Positions 16,786 to 27,924 of a stretch of 64,000 nt of DNA are shown here, in pieces; the first letter of the stretch is position 1; every line of letters begins with the position of its first letter. Both the position numbers and the translations under genes were made by a program. Source of the stretch: Snodgrassella alvi (GTDB lineage: Bacteria > Pseudomonadota > Gammaproteobacteria > Burkholderiales > Neisseriaceae); contig NZ_MEIK01000015.1 in the NCBI RefSeq assembly GCF_002777855.1, positions 124,001 to 188,000 of the forward strand, in the 5' to 3' direction. Below the pieces are notes generated by a model. The model was not told where the DNA came from. It searched no databases and saw nothing but the letters and a program-made list of their open reading frames with translations.

Positions 16786-19566
16786 ATGACTGACTATAGT
16801 AAAACTGTAAATTTGTTGGACACGCCGTTTCCAATGCGCGGTAATCTAGCCAAGCGTGAAGGTGGCTGGCTGAAATCATGGTATGAACAGAAACGTTATC
16901 AGAAGCTGCGTAAGCTGGCTGCTGGACGACCGAAATTTATTCTGCATGATGGCCCACCGTATGCGAACGGTGATATTCATATCGGCCATGCAGTGAATAA
17001 GGTATTGAAGGATATTATTATCCGCAGTAAGACGCTGGCTGGTTTTGATGCGCCATATGTGCCGGGCTGGGATTGTCATGGTTTGCCGATTGAGCTGATG
17101 GTAGAAAAGAAGCACGGTAAGAATATTCCGGCTGCTAAATTCCGTGAGCTGTGCCGTGAATATGCGCGGGAGCAGATTGCACGCCAGAAACAGGATTTTA
17201 TGCGTCTGGGGGTGCTGGGCGATTGGGAGCATCCGTATCTGACGATGGATTATCAGACTGAGGCGGATATTGTCCGTACACTGGGAAAGATTCAGCAAGG
17301 CGGCTATTTGTATCGGGGTGAGAAACCGGTGCAGTTCTGTTTGGATTGTGGTTCTTCGCTGGCAGAAGCTGAAGTTGAATATAAAGATAAGGTTTCTTTT
17401 GCGATTGACGTGGCGTATCAGTTTAAGGATAACGCGGCGCTGGCTACTGTGTTTGGTCTGAATGAGATTTTAGGCGAAGCCTATGCAGTGATCTGGACAA
17501 CTACGCCGTGGACTTTGCCGGCCAGTCAGGCAATTTGTGTGGGGCCGGACGTTGTTTATCAGTTGTTTGATACGCCAAAAGGTAAGCTGGTGTTGGCTAA
17601 AGAGCTAGCTGGAGCAGCTTTGGAACGTTTTGGTTTCGATGTGGATGATACTGCGGTACTGGCTGAAGTTGTAGGACGACAACTGGAGAATCTGCATTTG
17701 AATCATCCATTTCTGGATCGAGATATTCCGGTTTTACTGGGTGAGCATGTGACTACTGAGGCCGGTACAGGTCTGGTACATACGGCACCGGCTCATGGTC
17801 TGGACGATTATTTTGCCTGCTTGCGGTATGGGATTCAGTTATATAACCCAGTGAATGCTGAGGGACGATATATCAGTGATGTGCCTAGATTGGCAGGGAT
17901 GACAGTCTGGGAAGGTAATCCGGTGGTGATTGATTGGGTAGCCGAAGAGGGCAGATTACTGTCGAATGGAAAAATTACTCATAGTTACGCGCATTGCTGG
18001 CGCCATAAAACGCCTTTGATTTACCGTGCTACTGGCCAGTGGTTTATTGGTATGGATAAAGAAGGTACGGATGGCAAGACTTTGCGTAATAAGGCGATGG
18101 ACGCGGTAGAGGTGACTGAGTTTTTTCCGGCATGGGGACGCGCGCGTCTGGAGGCAATGATTGAAGGTCGTCCAGACTGGGTGGTATCTCGCCAGCGTTA
18201 CTGGGGCACGCCAATGGCCTTTTTTGCCCATAAGGAAACTGGTCAGCTCCATCCACGTTCGGCTGAATTGCTGGAAGAGGTGGCCAAGCGGATTGAGCAG
18301 CATGGTATTGAGGCGTGGTTTGCGCTGGATAAGCATGAGCTTTTGGGCGCAGATGCGGATGAGTATGATAAATTGCCAGATACGCTGGATGTTTGGTTTG
18401 ATTCGGGCAGTACGCATTACGCAGTACTACGTCAGCGCCCTGAGCTGGCATGGCCTGCAGATTTGTATCTCGAGGGCTCTGATCAGCATCGCGGCTGGTT
18501 TCAGTCTTCGCTGCTAACTGCCTGTGCTACGGTTGGCAGTGCGCCGTATAAACAGTTGCTGACACATGGTTTTGTGGTGGATGGCAACGGGCAGAAAATG
18601 TCTAAATCTGTGGGTAATGTGGTAGCACCACAGAAGGTAAATGATAGTCTGGGTGCAGATATTCTGCGCTTGTGGGTGGCTTCTACTGATTATTCCGGTG
18701 AGCTGGCAATTTCAGATGAAATTTTAAAACGAGTGTCAGAAAGCTACCGGCGTCTGCGGAATACGCTACGTTTCCTTTTAGCGAATTTGAGTGATTTCAA
18801 TCCGGCTAAAGATGCGGTGCCAGTGGATGAGATGCTGGAGCTAGACCGTTATGCACTGGTTTTGGCACAGCAATTGCAGCAGCGTGTGGCTGATGATTAT
18901 TTTGCCCGTTATGCGTTCCATTTTGCGGTACAGGATATTGTCCATTTCTGTTCAGAAGATATGGGTGCGTTTTATCTGGATATTCTGAAAGACCGTTTAT
19001 ATACAATGCAGTCTGGCAGCCATGGCCGACGTAGTGCGCAAACTGCTCTGTATCATATTACGCGTAATCTGGTGCTTTTATTGAGCCCAATTCTTTGCTT
19101 TACTGCTGAGGAGGCTTGGGCAGTACTGAGTGGTGATGAAGAAGATAGTATACTGTACCATACGGGGCATGAATTCCCGCCTGTGGCTGATGTAGATAGC
19201 TTAACACTGAAATGGCAGGCGATCCGAGCAGTGCGTGATACGGTAAATGTGGCTATTGAATCGTTGCGTGCGGATAAGAGTGTAGGGTCTTCTTTACAGG
19301 CTGATGTGGCGATTAAGGTGCCAACAGATATGCTGCCTTATGTGGCAGCGCTGGGTGATGAATTACGTTTTGTATTGATGGTAGCGAAAGTTACCGTAGA
19401 AGCTGGAGAAGAGTTATCTGCCACTGTATCGGTGGATCAGGGTACAAAATGTGAGCGTTGCTGGCATTATACTGATGATGTGGGCTCCGACCCTCAGCAC
19501 CCGACTATTTGTGGTCGCTGTGTGCAAAATGTAGATGGTGCCGGTGAAAAGCGTTTGTATGCCTGA
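16786..19566 (+). CDS. ileS: Isoleucyl-tRNA synthetase
   Basis: 926 residues. Class I synthetase that charges tRNA-Ile. The HIGH motif is HIGHAVNK (near residue 65). The editing (CP1) domain contains the TWxxTTPWTLP-type segment ([15 protein letters not shown]). KMSKS is at KMSKSVGN. The C-terminal zinc finger reads CERCWHY...CGRC. Full length for a bacterial-type IleS. AAAGAGA precedes the ATG. No T-box leader is seen, as expected for a proteobacterium. Confidence 0.97.
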   Translation: MTDYSKTVNLLDTPFPMRGNLAKREGGWLKSWYEQKRYQKLRKLAAGRPKFILHDGPPYANGDIHIGHAVNKVLKDIIIRSKTLAGFDAPYVPGWDCHGLPIELMVEKKHGKNIPAAKFRELCREYAREQIARQKQDFMRLGVLGDWEHPYLTMDYQTEADIVRTLGKIQQGGYLYRGEKPVQFCLDCGSSLAEAEVEYKDKVSFAIDVAYQFKDNAALATVFGLNEILGEAYAVIWTTTPWTLPASQAICVGPDVVYQLFDTPKGKLVLAKELAGAALERFGFDVDDTAVLAEVVGRQLENLHLNHPFLDRDIPVLLGEHVTTEAGTGLVHTAPAHGLDDYFACLRYGIQLYNPVNAEGRYISDVPRLAGMTVWEGNPVVIDWVAEEGRLLSNGKITHSYAHCWRHKTPLIYRATGQWFIGMDKEGTDGKTLRNKAMDAVEVTEFFPAWGRARLEAMIEGRPDWVVSRQRYWGTPMAFFAHKETGQLHPRSAELLEEVAKRIEQHGIEAWFALDKHELLGADADEYDKLPDTLDVWFDSGSTHYAVLRQRPELAWPADLYLEGSDQHRGWFQSSLLTACATVGSAPYKQLLTHGFVVDGNGQKMSKSVGNVVAPQKVNDSLGADILRLWVASTDYSGELAISDEILKRVSESYRRLRNTLRFLLANLSDFNPAKDAVPVDEMLELDRYALVLAQQLQQRVADDYFARYAFHFAVQDIVHFCSEDMGAFYLDILKDRLYTMQSGSHGRRSAQTALYHITRNLVLLLSPILCFTAEEAWAVLSGDEEDSILYHTGHEFPPVADVDSLTLKWQAIRAVRDTVNVAIESLRADKSVGSSLQADVAIKVPTDMLPYVAALGDELRFVLMVAKVTVEAGEELSATVSVDQGTKCERCWHYTDDVGSDPQHPTICGRCVQNVDGAGEKRLYA

Positions 19567-19670
19567 AACTAGGTAACGGCTGTAATGTTGTCGTTTTTTT
19601 AGGCTTGATTTGAATGATTCAGGTGTGGCAGATTCAGTCGGTCACGCCTGTTCTGGTTTTAAGGATGGTT

Positions 19671-20156
19671 ATGCAACGTAAAAAACTGTTTTTATATGGT
19701 GCCATTATCGTACTGGGTCTTTTGGCAGACCAGTTAACGAAATATCTGATATTGCAGAATGTTCATTATCTGGAACGAATTGCGGTAATTCCGGGTTTTT
19801 TTGATTTGACGCTGGCTTATAATCCAGGCGCGGCATTTAGTTTCCTTGCCGATGCGGGTGGATGGCAGAAGTTTTTCTTTATGGGACTGGCGCTGGTAAT
19901 TTGTATTTACCTCCTGCGTGGGATTATCCGCGATGAATTCGGAACAATAGGTAAAGTGGCTGCCGCGTTGATTATTGGTGGTGCGGCTGGTAATGTTGCT
20001 GATCGATTGGTTCATGGTCATGTGGTTGATTTTCTGTTGTTTTACTACCATAATTGGTTTTATCCGGCGTTTAATGTTGCGGATAGCCTGATTTGTGTCG
20101 GTGCGGTTTTGCTGGTGCTGGAAAGTATTTTTCATCAGAAGAAAAAGACAGCTTGA
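19671..20156 (+). CDS. lspA: Prolipoprotein signal peptidase (signal peptidase II)
   Basis: 161 residues from ATG 19671, chosen over upstream starts because AAGGA lies five bases before it. Four membrane segments. The catalytic aspartates are in GNVADRL and FNVADSL. It cleaves the signal peptide of lipidated prolipoproteins in the inner membrane; several lipoproteins in this window (NlpD, DolP, PotD) would be substrates. Lies between ileS and ispH as in many proteobacteria. Confidence 0.95.
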   Translation: MQRKKLFLYGAIIVLGLLADQLTKYLILQNVHYLERIAVIPGFFDLTLAYNPGAAFSFLADAGGWQKFFFMGLALVICIYLLRGIIRDEFGTIGKVAAALIIGGAAGNVADRLVHGHVVDFLLFYYHNWFYPAFNVADSLICVGAVLLVLESIFHQKKKTA

Positions 20157-20199
20157 TTGGTTTAATTTTGGTGAAATCAGCCAGCTAACGGGAAGTTGA

Positions 20200-21141
20200 A
20201 TGAGCGACAAAAAGATTTTACTGGCTAATCCGCGTGGATTTTGTGCTGGTGTTGACCGAGCCATCAGTATTGTAGAACGGGCTTTGGAAGAATATGGTGC
20301 ACCGATTTATGTGCGCCATGAAGTGGTACATAATAAGTTTGTTGTTGATAATCTGCGCAACAAGGGCGCAGTGTTTATTGAGAGTCTGGATGATGTGCCA
20401 CCTGATGCCACATTGATTTATTCGGCACATGGGGTATCTCAGGCGGTGCAGCAAGAAGCGGTGGCGCGTGGTTTCCGTATTTTTGATGCTACTTGCCCTT
20501 TGGTAACGAAAGTCCACAGACAGGTATCTCGTCTTGATGAGCAGGGATATCAGATTGTGATGATCGGGCATAAGGGTCATCCGGAAGTAGAAGGTACGAT
20601 GGGGCAACTGCCGCCGGGGGCAATGCTGCTGGTGGAAACAGTTGCTGATGTGGCAGGTTTACAGGTCCGCAATGAAGAAAAGCTGGCGCATGTGAGCCAG
20701 ACAACGCTATCGGTAGATGAAACCAGCGGTATTATTGCTGCGTTGAAACAGCGTTTTCCTCACATTAAAAGTCCGCATAAAGAGGATATTTGTTATGCAA
20801 CCACCAATCGTCAGGAGGCGGTAAAGAAGTTAGCCGCTACTTGTGATGTGGTAATTGTGGTAGGGTCTCCTAACAGTTCGAATAGTAATCGTTTACGCGA
20901 AGTGGCAGCTTTGCTGGGTGTTGATGCTTATATGGTAGATAATGCCAGCTGTCTGCAGACTGAGTGGTTTTCCGGCAAGAGCCGTGTTGGCGTTACTGCC
21001 GGTGCGTCAGCACCGGAGGTACTGGTTAATGATGTTGTACAGACGATTGTTTCCTGGGGATATCCAACAGTTACCGAAGGTGAGGGTGTGGAGGAAAATA
21101 TTATGTTTGTGCTGCCGAAAGAACTGCGTGGTTCGTCATGA
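20200..21141 (+). CDS. ispH: 4-hydroxy-3-methylbut-2-enyl diphosphate reductase
   Basis: 313 residues. Last enzyme of the MEP isoprenoid pathway, using an iron-sulfur cluster to make IPP and DMAPP. Conserved Cys ligands are in [23 protein letters not shown] and [19 protein letters not shown] is the substrate loop. Its stop overlaps the next ATG (ATGA at 21138-21141), so the ABC exporter genes are translationally coupled to it. Confidence 0.97.
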   Translation: MSDKKILLANPRGFCAGVDRAISIVERALEEYGAPIYVRHEVVHNKFVVDNLRNKGAVFIESLDDVPPDATLIYSAHGVSQAVQQEAVARGFRIFDATCPLVTKVHRQVSRLDEQGYQIVMIGHKGHPEVEGTMGQLPPGAMLLVETVADVAGLQVRNEEKLAHVSQTTLSVDETSGIIAALKQRFPHIKSPHKEDICYATTNRQEAVKKLAATCDVVIVVGSPNSSNSNRLREVAALLGVDAYMVDNASCLQTEWFSGKSRVGVTAGASAPEVLVNDVVQTIVSWGYPTVTEGEGVEENIMFVLPKELRGSS

Positions 21142-21842
21142 ATACGCCAATTTTATCTGGTGAGGGTGTGTGTCAGCGCGCTCATGATGATGGCAGAATG
21201 TTATTACAGGATATCGATTTTCAGCTCAGAGCTGGTGCACGTGTGGCAATCAGCGGTGCATCTGGAGCAGGAAAATCGGTTTTTTTACGTACAATTTCTT
21301 TGCTAGATTTACCTGCTGCTGGTACGTTGTATTGTCAGAATCAGCCTGTGAATTTGAATGCACATAGTATTGCACGGCACCGTAGCCAGATTGCTTATGT
21401 GCGTCAGCAGGCGGTATTGATTCCGGGTACGGTGCGTGATAATTTGCAGTTACCTTATACTTTGCATCATTATCAGCATTTGATGTTTCAGCCGGAACAT
21501 GTGCTTCAGGTTTTGCAGAATTTGGGTAAGGATGAGCATTTTCTGGAGCGTGACGGTACCGATTTATCGGGTGGTGAAGCGCAATTGGTTTGTCTGTTGC
21601 GTATTTTACAGTTGAATCCTCCGGTATTGTTGCTGGATGAACCCACAGCTTCTCTGGATGAGGATTCTGCACGCACGGTACAGAAACTGGTTAATCAGTG
21701 GCAACAGGCAAATCCGCAGGCTGCCTATATGTGGGTTTCGCATAGTGAGCAACAAGTTAGCGAAGTGGGTGATGAAATCTGGTATTTTGATGCCGGACGA
21801 ATAACGCACATCAAGCATTCGGTAAAGAATGGGAGGCAATAA
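21138..21842 (+). CDS. fetA: ABC exporter ATP-binding protein, FetA/YbbL type
   Basis: 234 residues. Walker A GASGAGKS, signature LSGGEAQ, Walker [13 protein letters not shown]. Paired with a FetB/YbbM-like permease whose ATG (21842) shares the A of this gene's stop. In E. coli FetAB is implicated in iron export and peroxide resistance. That function is transferred by family; the gene symbol is by homology. Co-expression with ispH, an Fe-S enzyme, fits iron handling. Confidence 0.8.
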   Translation: MNTPILSGEGVCQRAHDDGRMLLQDIDFQLRAGARVAISGASGAGKSVFLRTISLLDLPAAGTLYCQNQPVNLNAHSIARHRSQIAYVRQQAVLIPGTVRDNLQLPYTLHHYQHLMFQPEHVLQVLQNLGKDEHFLERDGTDLSGGEAQLVCLLRILQLNPPVLLLDEPTASLDEDSARTVQKLVNQWQQANPQAAYMWVSHSEQQVSEVGDEIWYFDAGRITHIKHSVKNGRQ

Positions 21843-22651
21843 TGCAAGGAACTAATTATATTAGTGTTGCTGAGCTGGCTCTGGCTTCTTTGCTGATTTT
21901 GGTGAGTGCCGGTGTATCATTATGGCTAAAGCTAGGGTTAACGAAACGGATTTTGATATCTGCTGTGCGTGCTGTGGTGCAGTTATCCATTGTAGGCTTG
22001 TTGCTGAAATGGATTTTTGCGGCTAATCAATGGTATTGGGTACTGTTGATTATTGCTGTGATGACCTTAATAGCCGGATTTTCGGCGCGCTCTCGTGGTA
22101 GCTATGTTTATCGTGGTCTGACTCGTGATGCACTGTCTTCGGTGTGGTTGGCTTCTTGGTTAAGTGCTGCAGTAGGACTGTATGCGGTTCTTCATATCCA
22201 TCCATGGTATTCGCCGCAGTATGTCATTCCGATTTTGGGTATGGTGCTTGGTAATTGTTTAACTGCTGTGGCTTTATGTCTGGACCGGTTAACACAGGAC
22301 TTACGCCAGCAGCAGGCTAGGGTAGAAGTTTTATTGTCCATGGGCGCCAGTGGCTGGGAAGCTTATCGGGATACGGCACGATCTGCCGTTGTCGCTGGGA
22401 TGTTGCCGACGATTAATCAGTTGAGTGTGGTAGGGCTGGTGAGTCTGCCGGGAATGATTACCGGACAAATTCTGGCCGGTGCTTCACCTGATCAGGCCAT
22501 TCGTTTTCAGTTGCTGACCATGTTTCTGATTTGTGCTGGTTCTGCCGGTGGCTGCCTGCTGTGTGCGATTTTTGTGTATCGCCATGTGTTCAACCGCTGC
22601 TGGCAGTTTTGTAGCTGGCGTTTGCAACGGCGTAATACAGAAAAAGCTTAG
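21842..22651 (+). CDS. fetB: ABC exporter permease, FetB/YbbM (UPF0014) type
   Basis: 269 residues with about seven hydrophobic segments. The UPF0014 signature region ALCLDRLTQDLRQQQARVEVLLSMGAS is followed by LPTINQLSVVGLVSLPGMITGQILAG. It directly overlaps fetA and forms the membrane half of the predicted iron exporter. Confidence 0.8.
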   Translation: MQGTNYISVAELALASLLILVSAGVSLWLKLGLTKRILISAVRAVVQLSIVGLLLKWIFAANQWYWVLLIIAVMTLIAGFSARSRGSYVYRGLTRDALSSVWLASWLSAAVGLYAVLHIHPWYSPQYVIPILGMVLGNCLTAVALCLDRLTQDLRQQQARVEVLLSMGASGWEAYRDTARSAVVAGMLPTINQLSVVGLVSLPGMITGQILAGASPDQAIRFQLLTMFLICAGSAGGCLLCAIFVYRHVFNRCWQFCSWRLQRRNTEKA

Positions 22652-22672
22652 ATATTTGGATAATTTATTTTT

Positions 22673-22715
22673 AGCCAGAACATTTGCCCTTAAGGGTGGC
22701 TATAGTGTTCTGGCT
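22673..22715 (+). terminator. Long hairpin after fetB
   Basis: Outer stem AGCCAGAACA / TGTTCTGGCT (10 bp) around an inner palindrome CCCTTAAGGG. No T run follows, so it is either a weak terminator or another structured element between convergent fetB and iscX. Confidence 0.35.
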
Positions 22716-22784
22716 GTTATCAGCTGAGTTTGTTGCTTAAAATGTCATGATAGATATGGTTTGATTGCTGGTATGCTTTTCTGC

Positions 22785-22979
22785 TCAGTCAGTTTCATCT
22801 ATCCATGCTTGCTGAATGGCTTCAAGTACGCGCTCACCGCAATGCTCTGGCTGGTCATCAAAGTCTGGTAAGGCCAATACTAGTTCACGCAATCGGGTAA
22901 AGCGGATGGTGGTAGGATCGATGTCTTCGTGACGGTCTGCCAGTTCTTCGGCAATCTGATGTATATCAGTCCATTTCAT
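22785..22979 (-). CDS. iscX: Fe-S assembly protein IscX
   Basis: 64 residues, the standard size. It opens MKWTDIHQIA and has the acidic DPTTIRFTRLRELVLALPDF segment typical of IscX (YfhJ). It binds IscS and iron and tunes cluster assembly. Last gene of the ISC cluster. Confidence 0.93.
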   Translation of the reverse strand: MKWTDIHQIAEELADRHEDIDPTTIRFTRLRELVLALPDFDDQPEHCGERVLEAIQQAWIDETD

Positions 22980-23059
22980 GATGTGATTCTGTATTAATTG
23001 TTAAGAATTAGTGAAAAAAATAGTGATAGCAAGCGTTAATTTTGAGCTGTGTTCTGATA

Positions 23060-23401
23060 TCAGTGTTCTTCACGTGCATGGTTAATAGTGTATTTGGGGA
23101 TTTCAATGGTTACATCGCTATCTGCCAAACGTGCCTGACAGCTCAGACGTGAATCAGCTTCGAGCCCCCATGCTTGATCGAGTAAATCTTCTTCCTGTTC
23201 GCTTGGCTCAGGTAGGCTGTCGTAGCCTTGACGCACGAGCACGTGGCAGGTGGTACAGGCGCAGGATTGCTCGCAGGCGTGTTCAATTTCAATATCATGC
23301 TCAAGTAATGCATCACAAATTGAGGTGCCGGACGGAATATTGTCTAATATTTTTCCTTCAGGACAAAGTTGTGGGTGAGGCAGTACAGTGATTTTGGGCA
23401 T
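23060..23401 (-). CDS. fdx: ISC-type [2Fe-2S] ferredoxin
   Basis: 113 residues. Cluster ligands are in CEQSCACTTCHV (three Cys) and a distal SCQA Cys. It supplies electrons for cluster assembly on IscU. Lies between the glutathione transferase gene and iscX. Confidence 0.95.
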   Translation of the reverse strand: MPKITVLPHPQLCPEGKILDNIPSGTSICDALLEHDIEIEHACEQSCACTTCHVLVRQGYDSLPEPSEQEEDLLDQAWGLEADSRLSCQARLADSDVTIEIPKYTINHAREEH

Positions 23402-23429
23402 GGTAGTTCCGTCATTCTAAATAATGCAA

Positions 23430-23466
23430 GGCGTGGCTGGTGTCTATTCTTGCTACCAGCCACGCC
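23430..23466 (-). terminator. GC-rich hairpin between gst and fdx
   Basis: Perfect 11-bp stem GGCGTGGCTGG / CCAGCCACGCC with a 15-base loop; only a loose T-rich tract follows on the minus strand. It may attenuate read-through from gst into fdx-iscX. Confidence 0.45.
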
Positions 23467-23476
23467 GGAGTGAGTA

Positions 23477-24103
23477 TTATATCAAGCCTTGTGCTTTCAG
23501 CACTGTGTTGACACCATTGTCAGCGCTTACCCGCTGAGCAAAAGAAGTCAAATACTGATATTTGCTTAGATCAATTTTACATCTCTGAGCCCATTGCATT
23601 TCAATGAAAATGTAAACATCGGCAATACTGATGCTATTACCTGTTAAATAATCTTGCTGAGCCAGCATTTTATCTAACGATGCAAATGTGTTTTCAACAT
23701 CACTACTAGCATAAGCAATAAGATTGTTCTGAGCAGCTTCACCATCTACCATTCTGGCTGCCCCGAATAGAGGTTTGAATTTTGTATGCAGGTCACTATT
23801 GGCAAAAGCCAGCCATTGCCGAGCCTTGGCACGTATTTTAGGGTCAGTAGCTGATGCAGCGCCATAGATACCTTTATCGGGTGCTAAATCATTAATATAA
23901 TCAATAATAGCTATATTCTGACTTAGTGCCCAGTTTCCATCTACAAGTAAAGGTACCTGACCTTGCGGATTCAGAGCCCGATATTCTGCAGATTTTATTT
24001 TATCGCGACTTACTTCTTCTGCTACATAATCCAGTCCACTCCATTGTAGAGCTACGTGGGGGACAAATGAACATGCACCTGGTAGGTAATATAGTTTTAA
24101 CAT
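23477..24103 (-). CDS. Glutathione S-transferase
   Basis: 208 residues from ATG at 24103 (AGGAGA seven bases upstream; longer starts lack this). The beta-class-like N-terminus LYYLPGACSFVPHVAL carries the Cys/Ser region, and a GQVPLLV cis-Pro motif forms the glutathione site. The C-terminal helical domain is complete. Unusually it sits inside the ISC cluster between hscA and fdx. Substrate unknown. Confidence 0.9.
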   Translation of the reverse strand: MLKLYYLPGACSFVPHVALQWSGLDYVAEEVSRDKIKSAEYRALNPQGQVPLLVDGNWALSQNIAIIDYINDLAPDKGIYGAASATDPKIRAKARQWLAFANSDLHTKFKPLFGAARMVDGEAAQNNLIAYASSDVENTFASLDKMLAQQDYLTGNSISIADVYIFIEMQWAQRCKIDLSKYQYLTSFAQRVSADNGVNTVLKAQGLI

Positions 24104-24155
24104 TGTTTTATCTCCTGTGTAAGTACAGATAGTTTTAGCTGTCTGTGGTTGAATT

Positions 24156-26024
24156 CTATATATCGCTAACGTTTTTACCTTGTAAGGCACGCTGTATATT
24201 ACGGTTCATGCGTCTGGCAGCAAACTCATCTGTGGCATGGCTAAGCCTTTGTATGGCATCGCGGATGTCCTGTGCATTGCCAATTTCCATCTGGTGTTTG
24301 ATTTGTGCCAAGGCTGTGTCGATGATTTGCTGTTCGGCAGTACTGAGTAAATCAGCATCAAGATTTAGTGCGCTGCTGACTGCGCCAATAATGCTTTCAG
24401 CTTCTACCATTGCTTCCGCACGGGCGCGTTGCTGCGCATCAGTCTGTGCATGGGTAAAGCTGTCTTTTAGCATCTGAGTAATAACGGTATCATCCAATCC
24501 GTATGAGGGCTTAACTTCAATATGTGCCTGTACGCCGGTAGTTTGTTCTCTTGCGGAAACAGATAACAGGCCATCGGCATCTACCTGAAAGGTCACCCGA
24601 ATGCGTGCAGCACCGGCAGCCATTGGCGGGATACCGCGCAGAGTAAATTGGGCGAGACTGCGGCAATCCGAAACCAATTCACGTTCTCCCTGTACTACAT
24701 GAATCATCATTGCGGTCTGGCCGTCTTTAAATGTAGTGAAATCTTGGGCGCGAGCGGTGGGCAAGGTGCTGTTGCGCGGAATGATTTTTTCAACCAAACC
24801 GCCATATGTTTCCAGCCCCAATGAGAGGGGAGTAACGTCCAGAAGCAGCCATTCATCATCGTTTTTATTTCCGGCCAGTACATTGGCCTGCATGGCAGCA
24901 CCGAGTGCAACTACTTCATCGGGATTGAGATTATTCAGTGGAGTTTGGCCAAAAAAGGTAGCCACAGCCTGCTGTACATGCAGCATTCGAGTGGCACCGC
25001 CAACCATAATAACGCCTTTTATATCGTTTTTGCTGATATTCGCATCACGCATAGCCTGTTTAACCGGCTCCAGTGTTTTGGCTACCAGTGGTTGTGTAAG
25101 CTGATGGAACGTATCTCGGCTAATATCAGTGACTATTTGTTGACCATTGGAAAGCGTAGCAGCTATAGTGGTGGATTGTTCAGTGGTTAAAGATTCTTTA
25201 GCTGCGCGCGAAAGTGATTGCAGTAGGGCGCTGTCCTGTGCATTAAGCTGAGACAATTTGTTTTGTTCTAATAACCAACAAAAAAGGCGCTGGTCAAAGT
25301 CATCCCCACCTAAAGCACTGTTGCCATTGGTGGCTTTTACTTCAAATAAGCCACGGCTTAATGTTAGAACGGAAACATCAAATGTACCTCCGCCAAGGTC
25401 GTAAACAATAAACGTTCCTTCGGCGGCATTATCCAGCCCATAGGCAATGGCAGCGGCAGTAGGTTCATTAAGTAAACGTAGGACGTGCAAGCCGGCTAGG
25501 CGCGCTGCGTCCTTGGTAGCCTGCCGCTGGGCATCATCGAAATATGCTGGTACGGTAATTACAGCGCCAGCCAGTTCGCCACCCAAACTATTTTCTGCCC
25601 GTGTTTTCAGCACGCGCAAAATGTCCGCAGAAACTTCTATCGGTGTTTTATTACCGGCGCGAGTCTGAATACTGATAATGCGTTCTTCATCGGTGAAACG
25701 ATAGGGCAGGTATTGAGTTTCAGGCTGATTTTTAATGTCGTCCAGACTTCGGCCAATAAGGCGTTTGGCCGAACTAATGGTATTGGAAGGATCAATGCGC
25801 TGGGCTTTTAATGCGTCTGTACCTACTTCTGGAGCACAATTCTGCTGGTAACGGACTACTGAAGGCAGGGTAATTCGCCCTTGTTCGTCGGCTAAACATT
25901 CTGCATGGCCGCTGCGTACAGTGGCCACCAGACTGTTGGTGGTGCCTAAATCGATTCCCACGGCACGTCGGTGTTCATGCGGGGCGGCAGAAAGGCCGGG
26001 TTCGGCAATTTGCAATAAAGCCAT
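24156..26024 (-). CDS. hscA: Fe-S cluster chaperone HscA (Hsp70 family)
   Basis: 622 residues. ATPase domain with [45 protein letters not shown] and GGATRM, then a substrate-binding domain. With HscB it releases clusters from IscU to acceptors. Length and context mark it as HscA, not DnaK. Confidence 0.96.
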   Translation of the reverse strand: MALLQIAEPGLSAAPHEHRRAVGIDLGTTNSLVATVRSGHAECLADEQGRITLPSVVRYQQNCAPEVGTDALKAQRIDPSNTISSAKRLIGRSLDDIKNQPETQYLPYRFTDEERIISIQTRAGNKTPIEVSADILRVLKTRAENSLGGELAGAVITVPAYFDDAQRQATKDAARLAGLHVLRLLNEPTAAAIAYGLDNAAEGTFIVYDLGGGTFDVSVLTLSRGLFEVKATNGNSALGGDDFDQRLFCWLLEQNKLSQLNAQDSALLQSLSRAAKESLTTEQSTTIAATLSNGQQIVTDISRDTFHQLTQPLVAKTLEPVKQAMRDANISKNDIKGVIMVGGATRMLHVQQAVATFFGQTPLNNLNPDEVVALGAAMQANVLAGNKNDDEWLLLDVTPLSLGLETYGGLVEKIIPRNSTLPTARAQDFTTFKDGQTAMMIHVVQGERELVSDCRSLAQFTLRGIPPMAAGAARIRVTFQVDADGLLSVSAREQTTGVQAHIEVKPSYGLDDTVITQMLKDSFTHAQTDAQQRARAEAMVEAESIIGAVSSALNLDADLLSTAEQQIIDTALAQIKHQMEIGNAQDIRDAIQRLSHATDEFAARRMNRNIQRALQGKNVSDI

Positions 26025-26110
26025 AATTTGAACTAAGTCCTGATTTTAGATATTACTTTTATGATTTAAATTTATTTAAAATCATATTTCTGACGCTGAA
26101 GTTAACGGTG

Positions 26111-26614
26111 TCAGAGCAATGCTGCCTGTATTTCGGCATTTAATTTGTATAAAAAACGCCCTTGACGCACCAGTTCAGCTGCCTTATCAACCTGATTCTG
26201 CGCAAAAGCGGCATCAAGATTTTGATATAAATGGTTTTGTTCCTGCTGAATGGTTGTCGCCAATTCATGTAGAGTAGCTGTATCCGCCTCAGCACGTACA
26301 TCTTCCAATGTTTCGCGCCACTGCATTTGCTGTATCAGAAATTCGGCTGGAAAATGAGTATGCTCCGGTGCATCTGCATCTATGCCTTTCTTTTGTAACA
26401 GATAGGCCGCACGGTCTAAGGGATTGCATAGAATACGATAAGCTTCATTTACCGTGGCTGCCATCATCATAGCCTGCTTCTGCTCAAAGCTGCTGCTGGC
26501 TGCAAATTTGTCAGGATGACACTGTGCAGCCAGTAAATGATAATTCTGTTCGAGCTGTTTAATATCAATGTTAAATTGTTCGGGTAGCTGAAACAAAGCA
26601 AAGTATTGGTTCAT
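26111..26614 (-). CDS. hscB: Fe-S co-chaperone HscB
   Basis: 167 residues from ATG 26614, preceded by AAGGTG six bases upstream. The J-domain has the HPD motif (CHPDKFA). The C-terminal three-helix domain binds IscU. It stimulates HscA ATPase. Confidence 0.95.
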   Translation of the reverse strand: MNQYFALFQLPEQFNIDIKQLEQNYHLLAAQCHPDKFAASSSFEQKQAMMMAATVNEAYRILCNPLDRAAYLLQKKGIDADAPEHTHFPAEFLIQQMQWRETLEDVRAEADTATLHELATTIQQEQNHLYQNLDAAFAQNQVDKAAELVRQGRFLYKLNAEIQAALL

Positions 26615-26773
26615 GTATTTCACCTTGTGGTGATAACAGGATAGAAGCAGAAGTCACATCAGGGTAATAAAACAAATTTTGTGATTGTTAATCTGCTTTT
26701 TCTGCAGTCAATGTCTCGTTGTGATGCGATACAAGGTAGTAGGTGTATTGCTATTGGTAGCAATATTTCGTGC

Positions 26774-27094
26774 TTATACGTGAAAACTTTCGCCACAACC
26801 ACACTCATCTTTTGCATTGGGATTGGCAAACTTAAATCCTTCCTGCAAACCTTCTTTAACAAAATCAAGCTCGGTACCATCCAGATAGACATGGCTTTTG
26901 GGGTCAACAAAGACTTTGACACCATGTTGCTCAAAAATTAAATCTTCCGGCTGGATTTGGTCGACAAATTCCAGTGTATAGGCCATGCCTGAACAACCGC
27001 TATTCTTGACTCCTAGGCGAATACCTTCGCCTTTACCACGTTTAGTCAAATAATTACTGATGTGCTGAGCGGCTTTTTCAGTCAGAGAAATCAT
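26774..27094 (-). CDS. iscA: Iron-sulfur assembly protein IscA
   Basis: 106 residues. A-type carrier with the conserved cysteines in [11 protein letters not shown] and the C-terminal DECGCGESF. It carries Fe or Fe-S intermediates to apo-enzymes. AGGAGAGA precedes the ATG. Confidence 0.96.
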   Translation of the reverse strand: MISLTEKAAQHISNYLTKRGKGEGIRLGVKNSGCSGMAYTLEFVDQIQPEDLIFEQHGVKVFVDPKSHVYLDGTELDFVKEGLQEGFKFANPNAKDECGCGESFHV

Positions 27095-27137
27095 ATTCTC
27101 TCCTGTCAGAACTGAGGCCTGAATGAGTGTTAGTCAT

Positions 27138-27404
27138 TCAGGTTTGATTACGGTTACGGTTAAAACGGCGTTTATAGGAAGAGAGAAAAGAGCGTTTAAC
27201 GGCGATTTTTTCCTCACAATTAATACAAAAACGCGTGCCAGGATATTGAAACTGGCGTTCGGGTGAAATGGGTTCGTTACATTCAAGACAAAACTGATTG
27301 GAACACATTCTGATATTGTTTAGGCGTACTGCATTAACCTGCTGATTATCATTTTTTTCCGTAGTGGATTCATCATTGTTTGCGGTACTGCTTAACATTG
27401 TCAT
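27138..27404 (-). CDS. TraR/DksA-type C4 zinc-finger small protein
   Basis: 88 residues. Four Cys in two pairs, CLEC and CINC, spaced about 17 residues apart as in TraR/DksA zinc fingers, followed by a basic tail (KRSFLSSYKRRFNRNRN). It lacks the long coiled coil of DksA. It starts one base after the iscU stop and precedes iscA, so it is part of the ISC operon. A regulatory role at RNA polymerase is possible but unproven. Confidence 0.75.
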   Translation of the reverse strand: MTMLSSTANNDESTTEKNDNQQVNAVRLNNIRMCSNQFCLECNEPISPERQFQYPGTRFCINCEEKIAVKRSFLSSYKRRFNRNRNQT

Positions 27405-27405
27405 A

Positions 27406-27789
27406 TCACTCGTTATGTTTTTTTCGATAATCTGCTACAGCAGCCTTGATGGCATCTTCGGCCAAAATTGAGCAGTGGATTTTCACCGGTGGCAATGCCA
27501 GTTCTTCTGCGATGGCACTGTTTTTAATGGCCAGCGCCTCATCCAAACTTTTGCCCTTTACCCATTCAGTAATTAGGCTGGAAGAGGCGATAGCCGAGCC
27601 ACAACCATAAGTTTTAAATTTAGCGTCTTCGATGATACCGTTATCGCTTACCTTGATTTGCAACTTCATTACATCGCCACAGGCCGGTGCACCCACCATG
27701 CCAGTGCCCACGCTCTGGTCACCCTTTTCAAACGAACCAACATTGCGTGGATTTTCATAATGATCAATGACTTTATCGCTGTAGGCCAT
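27406..27789 (-). CDS. iscU: Fe-S cluster scaffold IscU
   Basis: 127 residues from ATG 27789 (AGGAAC upstream; the longer ORF start lacks this). Conserved cysteines are in GAPACGDVM, TYGCGSAIAS and KIHCSILAEDAI, and LPPVK is the HscA recognition motif. It is the platform on which clusters are built. Confidence 0.97.
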   Translation of the reverse strand: MAYSDKVIDHYENPRNVGSFEKGDQSVGTGMVGAPACGDVMKLQIKVSDNGIIEDAKFKTYGCGSAIASSSLITEWVKGKSLDEALAIKNSAIAEELALPPVKIHCSILAEDAIKAAVADYRKKHNE

Positions 27790-27924
27790 GATATGTTCCT
27801 TTAACAATTATTATGCTGAGAGGCAAAATACTATTCTGCACATCAAATAGCCCTCGGTTTAGAGGGAATGTTGCCTTGTACGGGATTACTAAAGCAGAAA
27901 CCGAAGGTTACTATTGCACGCAGA

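Noticed and set aside
24736-25104. Plus-strand ORFs within hscA
   Set aside because: Antisense shadows of the well-supported hscA frame with no ribosome-binding site.
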